64,000 nucleotides of DNA. Origin: Brugia malayi. Lineage: Eukaryota; Nematoda; Chromadorea; Rhabditida; Onchocercidae. Every line of letters starts with the position of its first letter. Positions within the stretch are counted from its first letter, which is position 1. Below the pieces are notes generated by a model. It did not search any database. It saw only the letters and a list, made by a program, of their open reading frames with translations, and was not told the DNA's origin. The stretch spans positions 14,007,001 to 14,071,000 of the forward strand of contig NW_025062476.1 of assembly GCF_000002995.4 (NCBI RefSeq). The letters are read 5' to 3'. Made by a program: the position numbers and the translations under genes. Of this stretch, positions 1 through 14,961 are shown one piece after another.

Positions 1-357
1 AAGTAAAAATTTAAAAAAAAAAGAAATTAAAATATTTTTCAGAATATTCTTTTTTCCATCGTTTTCATTTCATTTCTTTCTTTTTTTTTTTTGCGAAAAT
101 ATGCATTTTTATTAATAAAATGTAATACTATCAAACATTCCTTCGTCTTTTCTTTAATATTTTGTTATTTTTTTTTGCTTATTTTTTGTTGTTCGCTAAT
201 TTAAACTTTAACATTTAATCTTTTCTTTCTGTTTTGCACCTATCAAAATCTGCTAATTTGACAAATAATTTCATTAACAATAACTTTTGGTTAAACTGAA
301 ACAATAGTCTATTTGAAACTACTACCAACCCTAATACTGCCTTCCTGCTACCATTTA

Positions 358-535
358 GATCAACCAACTAACCGAGTAACCAACCAACCTACCATCCAAC
401 CTACCAATCAACCAAGCAAGCAAGCAACCAAGCAACGAATCTACCAACCAATCAACCAAGCAAGCAAGCAACCAAGCAAGCAACCAAGCAACCAATCTAC
501 CAACCAATTAACTAAGCAACCAACCAACCAAACCA
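358..535. repeat. Imperfect CCAA/CAAG tetranucleotide array
   Basis: A run of CCAA, CCTA and CAAG units about 180 bp long. One frame reads as repeated Gln-Pro-Thr-Asn, which is a by-product of the repeat and not a gene. Confidence 0.85.
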
Positions 536-892
536 GCCGAAAGCATGCACATATCACTAAATATACAATTCCCTAATGCATCGTCGTTGTTCACTTCTTT
601 CCATAACCATTACCAATTCACATTTTAATAAACTAAAATCGTCCATTTTCTTTTATTCTTTTCTTCAATTTTTTTCTTCCTCTCTTTTCACTCTCCAATT
701 TTTCAGTACTATCTAACAAATATAAATAGTTTTTTTTTTTTTCATTTTCTTTTTTTTTTGTCACAAAAAAGTTAGCAATAAATTTTTATGTGAATTTGTT
801 TTGTAGAATGAATGAATCAAGTAAAAGAAGGCTTCAAAAAGAAAAGAAAGATGAAGAAGGAAATTTAAAAAGAAAAAACTAAAAATAATTCA

Positions 893-1060
<168 letters not shown>

Positions 1061-4000
1061 TGCAACTCAACATACAGTAATCATTAGTCATTGATTGTTG
1101 CAGAATATAGATAGTAACACCTTTTGCACTTCTGTGAATTTTACAATTAAATTAAATTCATTTCTTTATTTTATGTTTCTTTTTTCTGTTGCACTCAATT
1201 ATTTGTTGTTAAAAGATTTTTATTAAAATTATTACAAATTTCTATTATACAAAATGTTATGTGAAATGAAATTGCTATCAAATGTTCATTTTTCATTAAT
1301 AAAATGGCAATAGAAAGAAAAAAGTAAGAAAACATCAATTATTATTGATATCATTGTATATTTATATTACTGTAGTTGAAATATTTATTTATTATCAATT
1401 GAATTTGATAATTTTTAAGAAAATCCCATTTTTTACTTTTTTTTGATTGTTTTTTTTACCGAAATTTTCTTCTGAAACAAATAAAATTTCAGTTCTAATA
1501 TTTTATTTAGGCACTCTAAATGATTACCAAATTCATTCATTCCCTCGTGGATTTTTATTTAATTGATGTGTAAAGTCCATTATGGAAGACATTACATATC
1601 ATTTAAATAAAGTGGGATTTGTTAGTTTTAATTTGAATTGGAAAGAAATAATTGAATAATACTTGCAAACTGTATTTTTCGGCATATATCTGTTATTCTG
1701 TTATTAATTAAGATTCTAATTACATAATTAGTTAATTAATAGAAAATCATACAGAAGCCACTAATTATAACCCAAATTTCAAATCTAAAAAAATTTCCAA
1801 ATACTATCAATTTTAAACTTATCGTACAGTTACATAATTTCCACAAAAGAATCCGGCAGGAGAAACATTAAAAAACTCAATGTCAGAATATTGTTCACCC
1901 GGAAAAAATTCATTAATCCTGCAAGATAATCAGCATATTTTGATTAAATTACTTTAATTAAACTCTAACTTACTGAACTAATTTCGAAAAACTTTGTAAA
2001 TATAAAAATGAAATAAAATCATTAAGTGATAATTTTTATTTAAAATTATTTAATAGTATATAACTTGTTGCAATAAAATTTAAAAATAATTTCAGCAAAA
2101 TTTTCCTTTGTTTAGAAAAAAAATTTAAATATTGCATTGATATTTCAATAAACTTTTAATTAATTACTTTTATCTTTTCTTTTTCTAAGCAAATTGTTTT
2201 GCTTATTTATACTTCTTTTTTTGTTCTATTTTTATTCTTCAAAAATTTTACAATTAGACATATTTGTTTCCTATATTTACTGCTATCCATTTTCTTTTCT
2301 CAAACTTGGAAATTTTCAAGAAGAAAAAAAAAGGAAAAATGACATAAAAAATATTTTCCAATGTTTACTCTTATTTTACAATATTAAAATAAATAATTGT
2401 TCGTTATATTTTCTGAAGCTTTAAAATTTGAAATAGCATTTATCTAAGCTTATTTGATGCATAAAAGAGCGGTTCAAAAGATTTCAAAAAAAAAAAGAAA
2501 AGATGAAAAAGAAAAGGAAGAGAATGTCATAGTGATTAGCATAATGATCATCCGACAGCCTTCCACACTCTCTTCAGAGTGCTCAAGTCTCGAAAAGCAT
2601 TGTAAATCTATGTTTAAGCCTAATAAAGCTTGTCCTCCACTTCTCTCCAACCTTTTTCATGGCTTATAGCCTAATACTTTCATATGGACTAATACTTTTA
2701 AGGCATGCGAGATTTTGCCATCAGATATTAGCGCAAAAGCCTTTTAAACGGAAAGAAAAAAAGCAATGCTTACCGTACTTTTCTAAATATTCTTTCTTCA
2801 TCTCTTTTCATTGTTAATTTCATTTCTTTTCTTTTTTCACTTTTGTTTGCTTTTCCTTCCACATCATTAACAAAGTGATCCATTGATGGATGCTTATGAA
2901 AAGCGCAATGTTTTAATCCAATTCAATCGTTCTAAAATTTTGTTTTCTTGTTTTATTTTTTCCATCTTTCTTTTTCTTTTCACTTTCTCTCTTTTTTCTT
3001 TCAAAAAATTTTTAAAATAATTATTGTTTAAAAAAAGCAAAAAAATAAACAAATTCAAAAATATTTTTTATTAATGCTAATCATAGGAAATAAAATTCTG
3101 AATCAAATATTATTTACATTATTAAAATCAAAATCTCATCTATTTTTTTTTTTTTTTTGCTAATGATAAGAATATAGATGCAAAAAATTGTCAACGGTAG
3201 AAATTTACTGAAGAATAGTCAATTGAATTCAACTGAATACGATTATAGCGAAAAAGAAGTAAAACAAAGTTAAAATCATTTCAATTAATTGGTAATATCA
3301 GCAACAAAAAAAAAAGTTTATTAAATTTTTATATACATTTAATGACAATAAGTTAAAACAAATATTCATAGAAATTTCAAATTACAGACTTTTTAAAAAA
3401 ACAATATATTATAAGGAAAAACCTAGTATTACTACAAATGTGTGCCATCATAAATTGAAAGTTCGAATATTACAAATATGCTAAAAAAGGAGAAATTTAA
3501 GTTGTTGAAAATATATCAGAAAGCAATTACAATTATAAAAAATAAATGACAAAATTCGTTGAAAGAAAGAAAATTGGATTTTTAGAGTAATGTGATGAAA
3601 TGAAATTCACACTATCATAAGTATAGCTGTAAAGGAAATTCAGGTTGTGCTTGTCATGTCATGGAAATTTCAAATGCTAAAAGTAATGCTGTAGGGAATT
3701 TAAACATTCAATATGTTTGTTGATATGTCGTGAAGAATTGAGCTAATCTTATCATCATTATACTAGTATCCATTCATGACTTTATCACTGATAACGTTTC
3801 TCATATCAATTGCGATTAGTGTTTGAAAATTATCGATGATATACGGTTTGTTGAGTGTCATGAAAAATTCCAAAAAAAAAAGAACATTATATAATGGGGA
3901 ATTTCCAGGCAAATTCACTGTATAATTTGAAATTTCAATAAGTGATTATTCAAACCAAAATATTATTTATAAGAATTTCATATATGAAAGATTGGAAAAT

Positions 4001-4548
4001 TAATGCATAAATCATTATGCATATATGATTACACTGTACTGTAACAAATAAATAAATTTAAAATTTGAATTAAAAAAATATTAATTCAAGTAATATTTCA
4101 TTAATGCAAATTTATAAATAAATCTCTAGTTTCTGTCGTCTACCATAAAAAAAAAAAAATTTGATTAATAATTTAAATACATTTTCAAGATAAAAATTTT
4201 GTTTGCATTCAAATTTACAAATCTTCGAAATAACTTTTTTTTTGGAAAAAAAAAGAAAGAATAGAAAAAAAAAAGAAAACACAATGCAAAATTAATTACC
4301 TGAAAATGTTTAAAATATTAACATGGATGAGCAATGCTTGTTGTTGTTGATTATTTGTTTATTTCTTCATCTCATTGCTTCTGTGTCGTTTGTCGTTCTT
4401 TCCTAATTGCTACCACCTTGTCATCCGTCAACCATACTCCAACATTCTCTCACTTAAATCTGTCTGTGACATTCTTTTTTCTGATATTTCAAAGCGTCAA
4501 CACTTTTCTATGCTGTCGCATCATCCATTGAAGTAAACGGTCGGTGGC

Positions 4549-4605
4549 CTGTCAAATCCGCCCACTTTTGACAGCTCACCCAATGAACGATTTGTTGTGT
4601 GGTTT
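4549..4605. promoter_or_regulatory. Candidate promoter element block upstream of mab-9
   Basis: Seen directly: CTGTCAAA at 4549-4556 and its exact reverse complement TTTGACAG at 4567-4574, separated by a 10-bp C-rich spacer containing CCGCCC. A CCAAT box lies at 4580-4584 and TGTGGTTT at 4598-4605. Known motif classes: TGACAG is bound by MEIS/PREP/TGIF homeodomain proteins, CCGCCC by Sp/KLF proteins and TGTGGTTT by RUNX proteins. The block is about 700 bp before the start codon and less AT-biased than its surroundings. A regulatory function is inferred. Confidence 0.4.
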
Positions 4606-4744
4606 AAGTGTGATGCAGTAAGTAGTTCATTTCAAATGCAATTCATTCTTGAACTCACACCTCCTTCTCTCTTCTCTTTGCTTACTCTCTTTAATAAATT
4701 GGGATTTTAGTGATAAGTTGATAAGTCATACGCTGTAGCTAAAT

Positions 4745-4773
4745 TAGATCAGATCAGATCAGATCAGATCAGT
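4745..4773. repeat. (AGATC)n pentanucleotide repeat
   Basis: About five and a half tandem AGATC units. It lies about 500 bp upstream of the mab-9 start codon. Confidence 0.9.
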
Positions 4774-5284
4774 GATATTTGATATCTTGCTCATCAATCT
4801 TGCATTCATTTCATCGCATTATTATTATCATTGCTATTGGTACTACTATTTTCGTTATTATTTTCATTTTTGTTATTATTGTTGAAATTAATTGTTAAAT
4901 AAATACTTTTTAAAAATGTAAGGTTTACAAATAAAAATTTTACAATTTTAATTTTAATATATTATTTTACTAAGATTTATAGAAGTTCCAAATGAGTGTA
5001 AACATTAGAAAATATTATTTAAACTTTATTTTAAACAGATTCTACCATTCGTTCTTATCCCTTTGTTTTCTTCTCCTTGTTCTTTATTTTTTCTTCTTTT
5101 TCTTTTTTGCATCGATCAATGTATATGGAAAAATTAATGAGCGATGAGTTTAAAGTGAGAGAAGAAAATGCTTAAAAGAAATGAAAAGAAAAAACATAAA
5201 TGACATTAATAATAATAATTTTTTCTTTTTAAAGAAACATTGCAGAGAATATAAACGATCAATTGAATATTATTCTCTTTAATT

Positions 5285-8200
5285 ATGGCTAGAAAAGGTG
5301 AGAAACGTTCCATAGACACACTACATGCAAATATTCCGGCATCCGGACACTTTCCGGATATTCCGCTTGATTTGGCAGCACGGAAACGATTCAAATTTAT
5401 GATTGATCATTTGTTGGATACGGATGGTACATATGAAAAAGCTGAAAAAACGACAATTGCTGCAGGAACCAGTAATGATAGTAAGGATAATGCTGAGATG
5501 GACGAAGGTGAGAGTAGCATGGAACAGTTACCCAAAACTTCACCGTTACCCGGGAATTCTCATATACTTCAACATATCACATGTCGACTGGAAGGACGAG
5601 AATTGTGGAACAAATTTTATGAACTTAGCACCGAAATGATTATTACTAAAAGTGGACGGTAAGTTTGTCTTTGTTTCTTTTTTTCCTTTTAATTATTGTT
5701 TGAAAATAGTCACTCTTTATGATAAAATATCTTGTCTGATATAATCTAAAAAAAAAAAGCCAAGAAGATAGATTTAAAACATGAGACAAATAAAATAGAC
5801 AACAGATTAAAGTAATGTCAAAATGTAATTTAAAGAATTAGTTGCAAATTGCACTGGTTAAAAAAGCATTAATTTTAAGAAATATATTAATTTTCCAAAT
5901 ATATTAATGGAAAATATAAGTGATAAAATTTTCAAGTAATTTCTTCAAATATTAATTTTATAATTTTGAATATTTTTAATTTAATGCAATGCTATTTGAT
6001 CTTTCTTTAAATTCTCAATTTTCAACAAATGCCAGTTTCTTTATTTACTAATAAATATTACCTATTGCTAGCATTGATAATAATATCATTTCTCATTTAT
6101 TCTAATAGTAGCACACATTGCTGATGCAAATTTTAGCTTAGGCAAATCATTTTTGTTTGTTTAAAATTAAAATAATGCTAAAAGAAACAGAAAAAGGAAG
6201 AAAATAGATTAATTGTTTCAACCATTTAAATTAATACATTAATTCAGGTATTCAAGATATAATATTATTCAATTTAAGAATTTTAGATATTTAAGAAATA
6301 AATGTTTTAAAAAAAATAAACAATTATAACTATCTTTCTATCTTAATTTCATGACAAATAACACTTATTAATATCACATGAATTGTTCATCAAATATGCA
6401 AAATGTGAGCATTTGTCGCTTATCTTATAGGTTTGATTGATTATTCATCCTTAATAAAATGAAATTTGCTTCATCTCAAATAATTAACAATGTGGTAGGT
6501 AATTTGATTTGTATTGAAATGCTTCCATAGGTGACAATTTATAGTATTACATTTTTGATGTCAACGAATGATTACGAGAGGAAGAATGAGGGGAAGCGGT
6601 AGTTGATCGGAAGTAAAATGAAAATGATAAAAGAAGAAAGAGCGCAAAGTGACCAAAAGGGAATTAGCATAAAAAGAATAACAAATAATTTTACTTTACA
6701 TAACATTCATTTCTTAAGTAATTCAGTTAAAAGCATAGTAAAATGATGGCGCAATTTGCAAAATTGCTTTTATATCAATGCATTTTATCTCAATGCTGTT
6801 TTGATGCAATCCTAATTAAAGCTTAATTAAGTAAGCGACCAATAATTGCTAATGCAACAACAATGTTTAAAATTACGGTAGTTAAAAAAATGACTGACCG
6901 TATCAAATTGTAATGAATGGAATGAATTTGCTTACTTTTTTCATTGTTATAAAATTATAAATTAAATTTATGGCAAATTTTCTTTTTTTTTTTCAATAAC
7001 ATTTAAATAATCGAATATTCATTATTGAAGTAGTCAAAAAAAAAGAACTGAACAATAAGAAATGACTAAAATTAAATGAATAATTGAATACAAATTAATA
7101 GCATTGAAGCCATTCATGAATATAACTGAAAATCATTTACAAATAAAAAAAGTTCCTTTTTAATATAAAATTAAAAGTTCGTTTTTTTCTTTTCATCCTA
7201 ATACTTTTTCCCTATTCTTAAACCACTGTTAAATTAAAAATTTTCAACATTTCTAAATTTAAAACTTTTTAAAGTTTAAATATTGATGCAATAATTTTCT
7301 CTCCATACTCTTTGATGATAATGATGACAATAAAAATGATAACATTGAAGCTTTCCAATCAATAAAAAAAAAATTTGTTATCTTTGCATCAATTTTTTCA
7401 TTGTTAACTTTTCTCTTTTTTTCATTTCCAAAGCAAAACATTGAAACCTTTTTTTTTTCTTTAAAGTATATTAAATACGATTTATACTAATAAATGATCG
7501 ATTTGATATTAGCAAAACAAATTTTTTTAATACTTATTATTATTACTAAAAATTAATCAAAAACATTGTCTCGCATTCGCCAACTTCCTGTAAAATATTT
7601 ATTATTATTATTATAATTATCACTACTATTAATACTATTATCACATTACTTTCATTATTAATCATTATTATCTTTATCATAGTAATTATTATCATTGCAT
7701 TTTACTGTATCGATAAATTTACAAATGCATTTTAATTTAATTTAACAAAAATCTTTTATTAATATAGCAAGCATGAATGCAGTAGATCTCGCATTTAATT
7801 GAACCATATTGATCGATCGTTACTGTCACCACCGCACGCCTTGACACTACTGTATCGTTGTCATCCTTGCATCCATCTCAATTCAAATTCATTCCAGCGA
7901 CTTTGAATTTACTATTAATCACAGTATTAAATTTCTTATCTCGTAAATATTTTATTTTAATATGAAATTGTTTTATTTTTGGGCTAATGTAAGAATTGTA
8001 TTGGAATCAGTTTAATACGTCACAAATTTAAAATATCAGCTGAAAAAGTAGGATAACACTCAACAAATTACTAACAAAAATCCTCTTATTTAGATTAATA
8101 CATCTTTTTATATTAAAATCAAAAAAAAAAAAAATCATTAAGCTATTACCAATACGATTCTTAAAATAATTTCTTAAAAAAATGAGAAAAAAAAAGTAGA

Positions 8201-11200
8201 ACAATATTCAACACAAATGGCTTAGAAATTAATTTATTAACTCATTTAATTTCACTCGTTTCAACTAATTTAAAATCTTAATTAAAATTTTTTGCAATCA
8301 ATTCGATAAGGAAAAATCGAAAATCAATTTTTATGATTTCGTCTTTCTTTTCTGCCTTTCCTTCTTCAATTATATGCTATTTTAGTAAAATATTTATTTT
8401 ACCATATGTTAACGAATAAAGTAATAAATTCTTTTCAAGAAATTATCGTCACAGTAAGTATTGCAACTATTATTGATTGATTCTACCAAATGACAGTAGC
8501 GCTCGTTTCGTGTGTTAATATATTCAAATTAGAAACTTACTGTTCTTTAAGTTATGAAATGTTTATTAGAATGAGTTAACTATTAAAAATTTCAAATGCA
8601 TATTTTAAATAAATAAATAAATATATGTATGCAACGAGCAAATTTTATTAGTACTCATAAAAGTATATGAAATTGTGGGAAAAAGAAGTAGCTGAAAGTT
8701 AAGTTCCATTGAAAAATTAATTGATTAAGCACAAATTAAAAGAAAATAGCATTTGATCAAATTTATTAAATAAATTATAAATAAATTAACATTACTGCAT
8801 TTCATTAATTTTTCTAGCATATAAACTAATTTAATTTTAATGCAAGGGGTTATGATACAATAAAAGAAATGAAAAATACAAACTTAATTAATTTATAACT
8901 TCCAATTATTCCTTACAATAATTCAATTACTTTTTGATTTACTGCTATTTTGCATACTTTATACAATTAAATATCACAAAGTTAAAAATTTTCTCCCTGC
9001 TTTATTTACAGCATACGGTAGCAATTCCTACAGTAGTTATAATACAGTAATGCTTCGTAACTGATTGAATGTTAATAAGAAATAGAAAATAAAATTCCAA
9101 CTTTTTTTCATATTTGCAACAGAAAGAAAAAACTAAACGGAAAAAAAATGGTGGCATAATTTTAATTAAATATATTATTCATTTAATTACAACAAAATTA
9201 ATTTAAACGATTTTTTTTTATTTCTTTCTTTCAAACAAATTCAGAAATATTTCTCCTTATTACTGTTATTATTACTATTATTATCACTAATATTACCATT
9301 ATTATCATCATTCCTGCAACACATCTAATCTTTATCATTCATCAATGATAGCAATTAATGGCGAGATTTTTATGATCATAATCTATAAATAAATACACAC
9401 ATACACACACATGTATAGCATCTAATATAATGAATAAATAGATCATTGTTGTTGTTTGTTGTTGTTGCTATTGTTGTTGTTGATACATTAATCCTATCAA
9501 TTATTGATGTAAAGATTTTTGTTAAAATATTATAAATTGTTAAGGTTGATTGTGGCAGTTGATAATAAATGGTTAGCAATGAGTTTGCATTGATAAATTC
9601 AAATTCAATTAATTTTAAAAAATCAAATTAATCAAAAATAAATTATCTATTGCTATGTATACTTAGAATGATATGGTTGAAATAATGGAAGTGAAAATGT
9701 TAATTGTTGAAAAAATGATAGTATAACTAATATATAATATTAAATTTGCGTTGGTGAATTGGAATTGAATTAATTGAAATGATTATATAATGCTAGGAAA
9801 GAATTCATTTTTTTTTATTACTTATTGAATAATCAGCAAATTAGTTGTAAAATATTTGAAAATTCTTTTTTAACTTATTTTCAGAAGTTTACAGAAATTA
9901 TTTTAGACATAAATAAAAGCTTAAAAAATCAGCCTTAATTATAGACGTATGTTTCCGACGATGAAATTAAGTATTAGTGGTTGTGAACCGGATGTGTTTT
10001 ATTACGTGTTTCTGGATGTAGTTCCGGTGGACAATCGACGTTACCGGTATATTTATAATAAGTCATCTTGGTTAACAGCCGGTAAAGCTGAACCTACACC
10101 TCGTAATCGATTGTATATGCATCCTGATTCTCCATTCACCGGTGAACAGGTTTCTAAATTTTTCCCCGCCACAGATCAATGATTAAAATAAAAAGAACTG
10201 ATAGATTTAATTGTCATTAAAATTAACATTGAAATATTGAAAAAAAAAGCTAAATTGATATTTTTAGTGGTTTTTGTTATAGCTTTGCAATCAAGTTATA
10301 TCATTTGAAAAAGCCAAACTGACCAATAATGAAGTTGACAAAACTGGACATGTAAGTTGTTTCCTTCAGTTAAAAAAAAATTTCGAATTATTAAATTTAC
10401 TTAATAATGCATATGCTTACATTATCACCGTCAAATTAAACCAACTTTTAGCTAATTTTAAATTCAATGCACAAATATCAACCACGTATACATGTTGTGA
10501 GACGACCACGTGAGCGACCAATTGAACAGGTAATTTTATTTTCTCATCAAAATTTAATCCCAGAGGTATATTATTTAAATTATACTTTTTTAAAAGGTAT
10601 TTTTTTTTAAGCAGTACATCCAGTGAATTTCAGAAAGACTAAACTTTTTATTCTTTGATTGTAATTCCATAATTTATTCTCATCAGTTAATCAAAATATG
10701 ATCGATTCACATGTTTATGTTAAAAAAAAAAAATTCTCAGAATGATTACTTCAAAATTAAAGTCTAATTTTTTTTTTTCTTTTAGGAAAGCAAAAATTGT
10801 AGCTATTAATAAAATATAATTAAACTTCATTAGAAGCAGAAAATGAAAGAAAATTTTCTTTGTATTATTCTTCTTAGTTTTTTTTTTTATTTTTTGATCT
10901 TATCTTTGCACTCATTCTTCTAGGCTTTAACAATTGATTTGCACAACGAACATTACAAAACATTTCAATTTAAAGAAACTCAATTTATGGCTGTCACAGC
11001 ATATCAAAATCAATTAATTACAAAGTTAAAAATTGAAAAAAATCCATTTGCGAAAGGTTTTCGTGATCCAAATGGACGTTCGCCAGAATATGATTTGTAT
11101 GTTTTTTTCTTTTTTTAGTTTTTTGTTTTTATTTATGTTTTCATTAAATAATTTCAATTTATTTGTCAATTTCTTTTTTGTTCTTAAAACTTAAATATTG

Positions 11201-12626
11201 TAAAAATTTTGACTGAAAGTAATGCAATATATAATTATGTTTGAAAGGATTAATTAAGGTATTTATTTTAATTGATAATAAACAGAAATAAGTAAAAGAG
11301 ATAAAATAATTATGATTGCATAATTGTAAAGTTATCACAAATTGCAATTTAAACAAAAAATTATTACTTAATCACATTTTTTCTATTAATATTCATTTAT
11401 TAATTTGTTTATTGATTATTTATTTATTTATTTATCTGCTTATTTCCTTATTTGTTGATTCATTTATATCTTTGGAAAAATAAATTTTTAATGTTATTTT
11501 TAGGAATTTGTTCGTTGAAAAAGTTTAAAGGAAAGATTATAACAATTATGAAAGGAATAATTAATATAATTTAAACGAAATCTTTAGGGAAATTCGTAAT
11601 GACAATGCACCAATGCTATTACCCAACTTGTATAGTCCAGCAATTATGCAACAAGCATTAATTCGTCAGTGTAAGATAATTTTATTTTAATTAATTATTT
11701 ATTTTTTTATTTTTTATAAAATGAATCATCAATAAAACAAAGTTATAAGGTTAATAAAATAAGTTAATTTAGTAAAATAACTTAACTTTTTCTTCTCTTC
11801 GCTTTTTTTTTTTGCATATTTCTTGAAATTTATGTTTGAAAGCAATTTTGGAAGAAAAAAAAACAAACAACCAAATTTCCTGAAATTCACAAATTAAATT
11901 TCTTTCTAAAATAAATAAAGTAAGAAAAAAAGTAATTAGAATTATGGAAACACTTTTTATGTTATGTAAGTTAAACAAATTTAATTAGCTTATTTAAATT
12001 TCTAAAAATTTCTCACAAATATATTACATCAAGAATATTTCAAAAAATGAAATAATCATTTTCTAATTGTATAAACCGAAAATTTAATCGTATTTTATTT
12101 TATATTTAAAATTTTCTTCCTAATTCAAAAATTTCATCTATTTTTTTGTGTTACTCGCATTTACATATATTATAAAATGAAATGAAGCATACTTTTCATT
12201 TCTCTCTCTCTCTTTTTGTTTAATATAATTTAAAATTTAAATTGTTATTATTTTGTTATAGATTGGGCAGAAAAGATGCATTCACGTTTTGCATTACCGC
12301 CACAATTCATTTCACAAATGTTTTTTGCAAATATTACTGCTATACCTGTGTCAACCTCAACTTTACCTGTTGCTGCTGCAACTTGTCCACCGCGTTTAAA
12401 TTTTGATCGCGATTTAATGCCATATAACATTACCACTACCACTACCACTACCACTACAACCACCACTACTACTACTACTACTACTGTTACTACAACAATT
12501 AGTACTATTAATACTACTACAACTACTAATACTAATAATACTGCTACAATTACTAATGTTAGTGCAATTGTGCAAGATAATCTGAAAAGGTTAACAGATG
12601 ATCGACGTACTTCACTCATTTCATGA
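5285..12626 (+). CDS. mab-9: T-box transcription factor, TBX20 class (mab-9 ortholog)
   Basis: Seven exons keep one frame with canonical GT-AG introns: 5285-5658, 9945-10149, 10283-10351, 10452-10529, 10924-11096, 11588-11670 and 12262-12626. They encode 448 residues. The T-box DNA-binding domain spans about residues 102-300. It starts at [13 protein letters not shown] and continues through [60 protein letters not shown] and [19 protein letters not shown] and [12 protein letters not shown] fit TBX20 better than TBX1 or TBX2; the TBX20 member in Caenorhabditis is MAB-9, a nuclear factor needed for hindgut cell fates and motor-neuron axon guidance. Odd points are a 4.3-kb first intron, a poorly conserved N terminus and a Thr/Asn-rich C terminus with 18 consecutive Thr. 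The start is the first ATG after a TTGCAG acceptor at 5245. Family assignment is firm; class is likely. Confidence 0.9.
12432..12485. repeat. In-frame ACC/ACT trinucleotide tract coding poly-Thr
   Basis: Eighteen consecutive Thr codons in the last mab-9 exon (mostly ACC/ACT alternation, then pure ACT). A Thr/Asn-rich stretch follows to about 12555. The repeat stays in frame and the reading frame continues to the stop at 12626. Confidence 0.9.
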
Positions 12627-13858
12627 TCACTTAAGTTTTTTCTTTTTTTTTTAATACGTGTTGTAATTAACGGTGAATAATCATTGCAGCAATCACAAAT
12701 TGTAAATTTTGATTAAATTTTTAAAATAGGATAATAATAAAAGATTAAATTATTATATTGCTGAATTGAATTTAATGAGATATCGGTATAATTCATGAAA
12801 GAATATAAAAAAAATAAAGAAAAAAGGGAAAATTATTCATAATGATTGAATGTGCTAGGATAACACAACTGATAATGTATAAATCTTATGTGACAAAGTG
12901 ACGAGAGTTTAACAAGTGATCGTTTTTTTGTTAAAATAAATTATTGACAATGTATTATTATTTATTTATACTCCTTATTATTGTTGATATTTTTTTATAC
13001 TTTTTGATAATATCATATAAATATATTTTTGTAAATCGTAGAGTAATAAATAAATGTTATCGTCGATTTTTTTTTTTTTTTTTTTTTTTTTTGATATTTT
13101 CAAAGTCAGAATTTTACTTAAATTACAAACTTCACTCAATTTGTCGCATTTCCTTGCGAAAATAAATTCCTATTTGACATTGTTTACATAATTTCACTAT
13201 TTGTATTAGTTAATTTCACAGTTTCTTTCTTTTTTTAACTTTTACATTAGCACAGAATGATGAGGTGCGGTCATTTTGCTATATTCTCATACATTCGGGA
13301 AATATTTCTTCTTTTTTCGTTTCATTTTTTGTTGAATTTTATATCTTTTCTTTGCATTGAAATTATAATTTACAATTTGTGGTGTATATGCTTGGTACGT
13401 TGATAGAATCTTTCATTTTTTCCTTTCTTTTTTTTTAGTTCAAATATTAAAAATTAATTTAACTGATAGCGAAATAAAACTAAATCAAATTTTGAGTCAA
13501 TTTTTCTTGCTTGTTGTTGTTTTCTTTTTAATTGATTTGTATTTGTTTCATTTTTGATTTTTCATTTTTTTTTTTTTTTAAACACTGAAATTTAATTTTC
13601 TGAAATGCTCACCTTTCTTAATTAATTAAAATCAAACAAAACAAAACACTGTCATACAAAATTACATGATAATATTTTTATAAAATGAATTAAATTGTTC
13701 ATAAAATAACAGCGATAAATAATTACATAAAAGATTAAATTTAGTTATAATTTATTTATTTGTTAGAAAAAAAAAAAAAGAAGAAAAACATTAAAGTTAA
13801 AAATAAATGAAAAATGTAAATGTTATAAAAAGAAATGAAGATTGAAAGGAAGAGAAAG

Positions 13859-13859
<1 letters not shown>

Positions 13860-13886
<27 letters not shown>
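13860..13886. repeat. (GA)n microsatellite
   Basis: About 27 bp of pure GA repeat in the convergent spacer. Confidence 0.9.
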
Positions 13887-13890
<4 letters not shown>

Positions 13891-14961
13891 TAATTCAATA
13901 TTGGAGACAAAATCGGAAAGTTATAATAGGTAATTTCGGTTTGATCAAAAGAATTGTTGTAAATAGAATTAAATCAAATTGATGCCAATATTAATTCTTT
14001 TCATCTATTCAACCAATAACTATCTCTCTCTTTTTTTGCTTCCATCATCTTATTTCTATTATCTCCATTTCTTCTCTTCTTTTCCCCTCTCTCTCTCTCT
14101 CTCCCTTCAATCAGTAATTATCCATATAACAGAATTACTACACCTACTAGCACACTTCTCGACCATTATCCCTTCCTCTACTCTGTCCCGTGAAGGACAT
14201 TCTAAATTCATTTGCCCTGAAATGATTACGGTAATGAATTTTGAAGAGAAAAAATGTTTAAAATAGTTGAATGAAATATGCAATTTCTAAGATAAATTAA
14301 GAAAAATAAATTGAAATATACAAATATCTTTTCTGGACAATCCTTTAGGATATTTTAACATAAATGACTGAATGCCATTTAATTCATTCCATTTTCCTTC
14401 TTTGCCATAAATATTGGTTCAAATTTGTTAAATTATTCCAATACTAGCTAATTATGCATGTGCTACTAATTACAGAACTCATTATGTGCTTTATGTTTAG
14501 AAATAATATCAAAAAATGTAAACAATCCTTAAATAATGCTTCATACTATATTAAAGGGTTCTTTTTTTAGAACTAATGTTATTAATGACGAAAAGTTTAT
14601 AAAAACTTTATAATTGTCGAAAAAAAAAAAAACCTTTTGCTTCTTACTACTTTAAGTATTTATTGAGTATTGTTAGAGTTATATAAAGAAATGTGTGAAA
14701 AGGATTGAATAAATCATAGAATGAAATCACTTGGTCATACTTTGTAATTGATTGTACTTGGCCATATTGTCCTGAAATGAATTCCATGTTTCTCACACTG
14801 GGCCTCTTGTCCTCATCCTAGTGACATCGGATGAAAGAGTACGAAGGGAGCAGAAAAGGACTTAGGAACATAAAAGTGTGAGAAGGTCATTCACAATGTA
14901 TTGCCATCTGTTATTATTATACTCAAATAAAATCATTAATTTCGGCGCACCAATAAAATAC

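Noticed and set aside
313..576. Open frame rich in Gln, Pro, Thr and Asn
   Set aside because: Translation of the CCAA/CAAG tetranucleotide array; no start context, splice partners or domain.
12248..12619. Valine-rich minus-strand frame over the last mab-9 exon
   Set aside because: Antisense shadow of the poly-Thr coding repeat.
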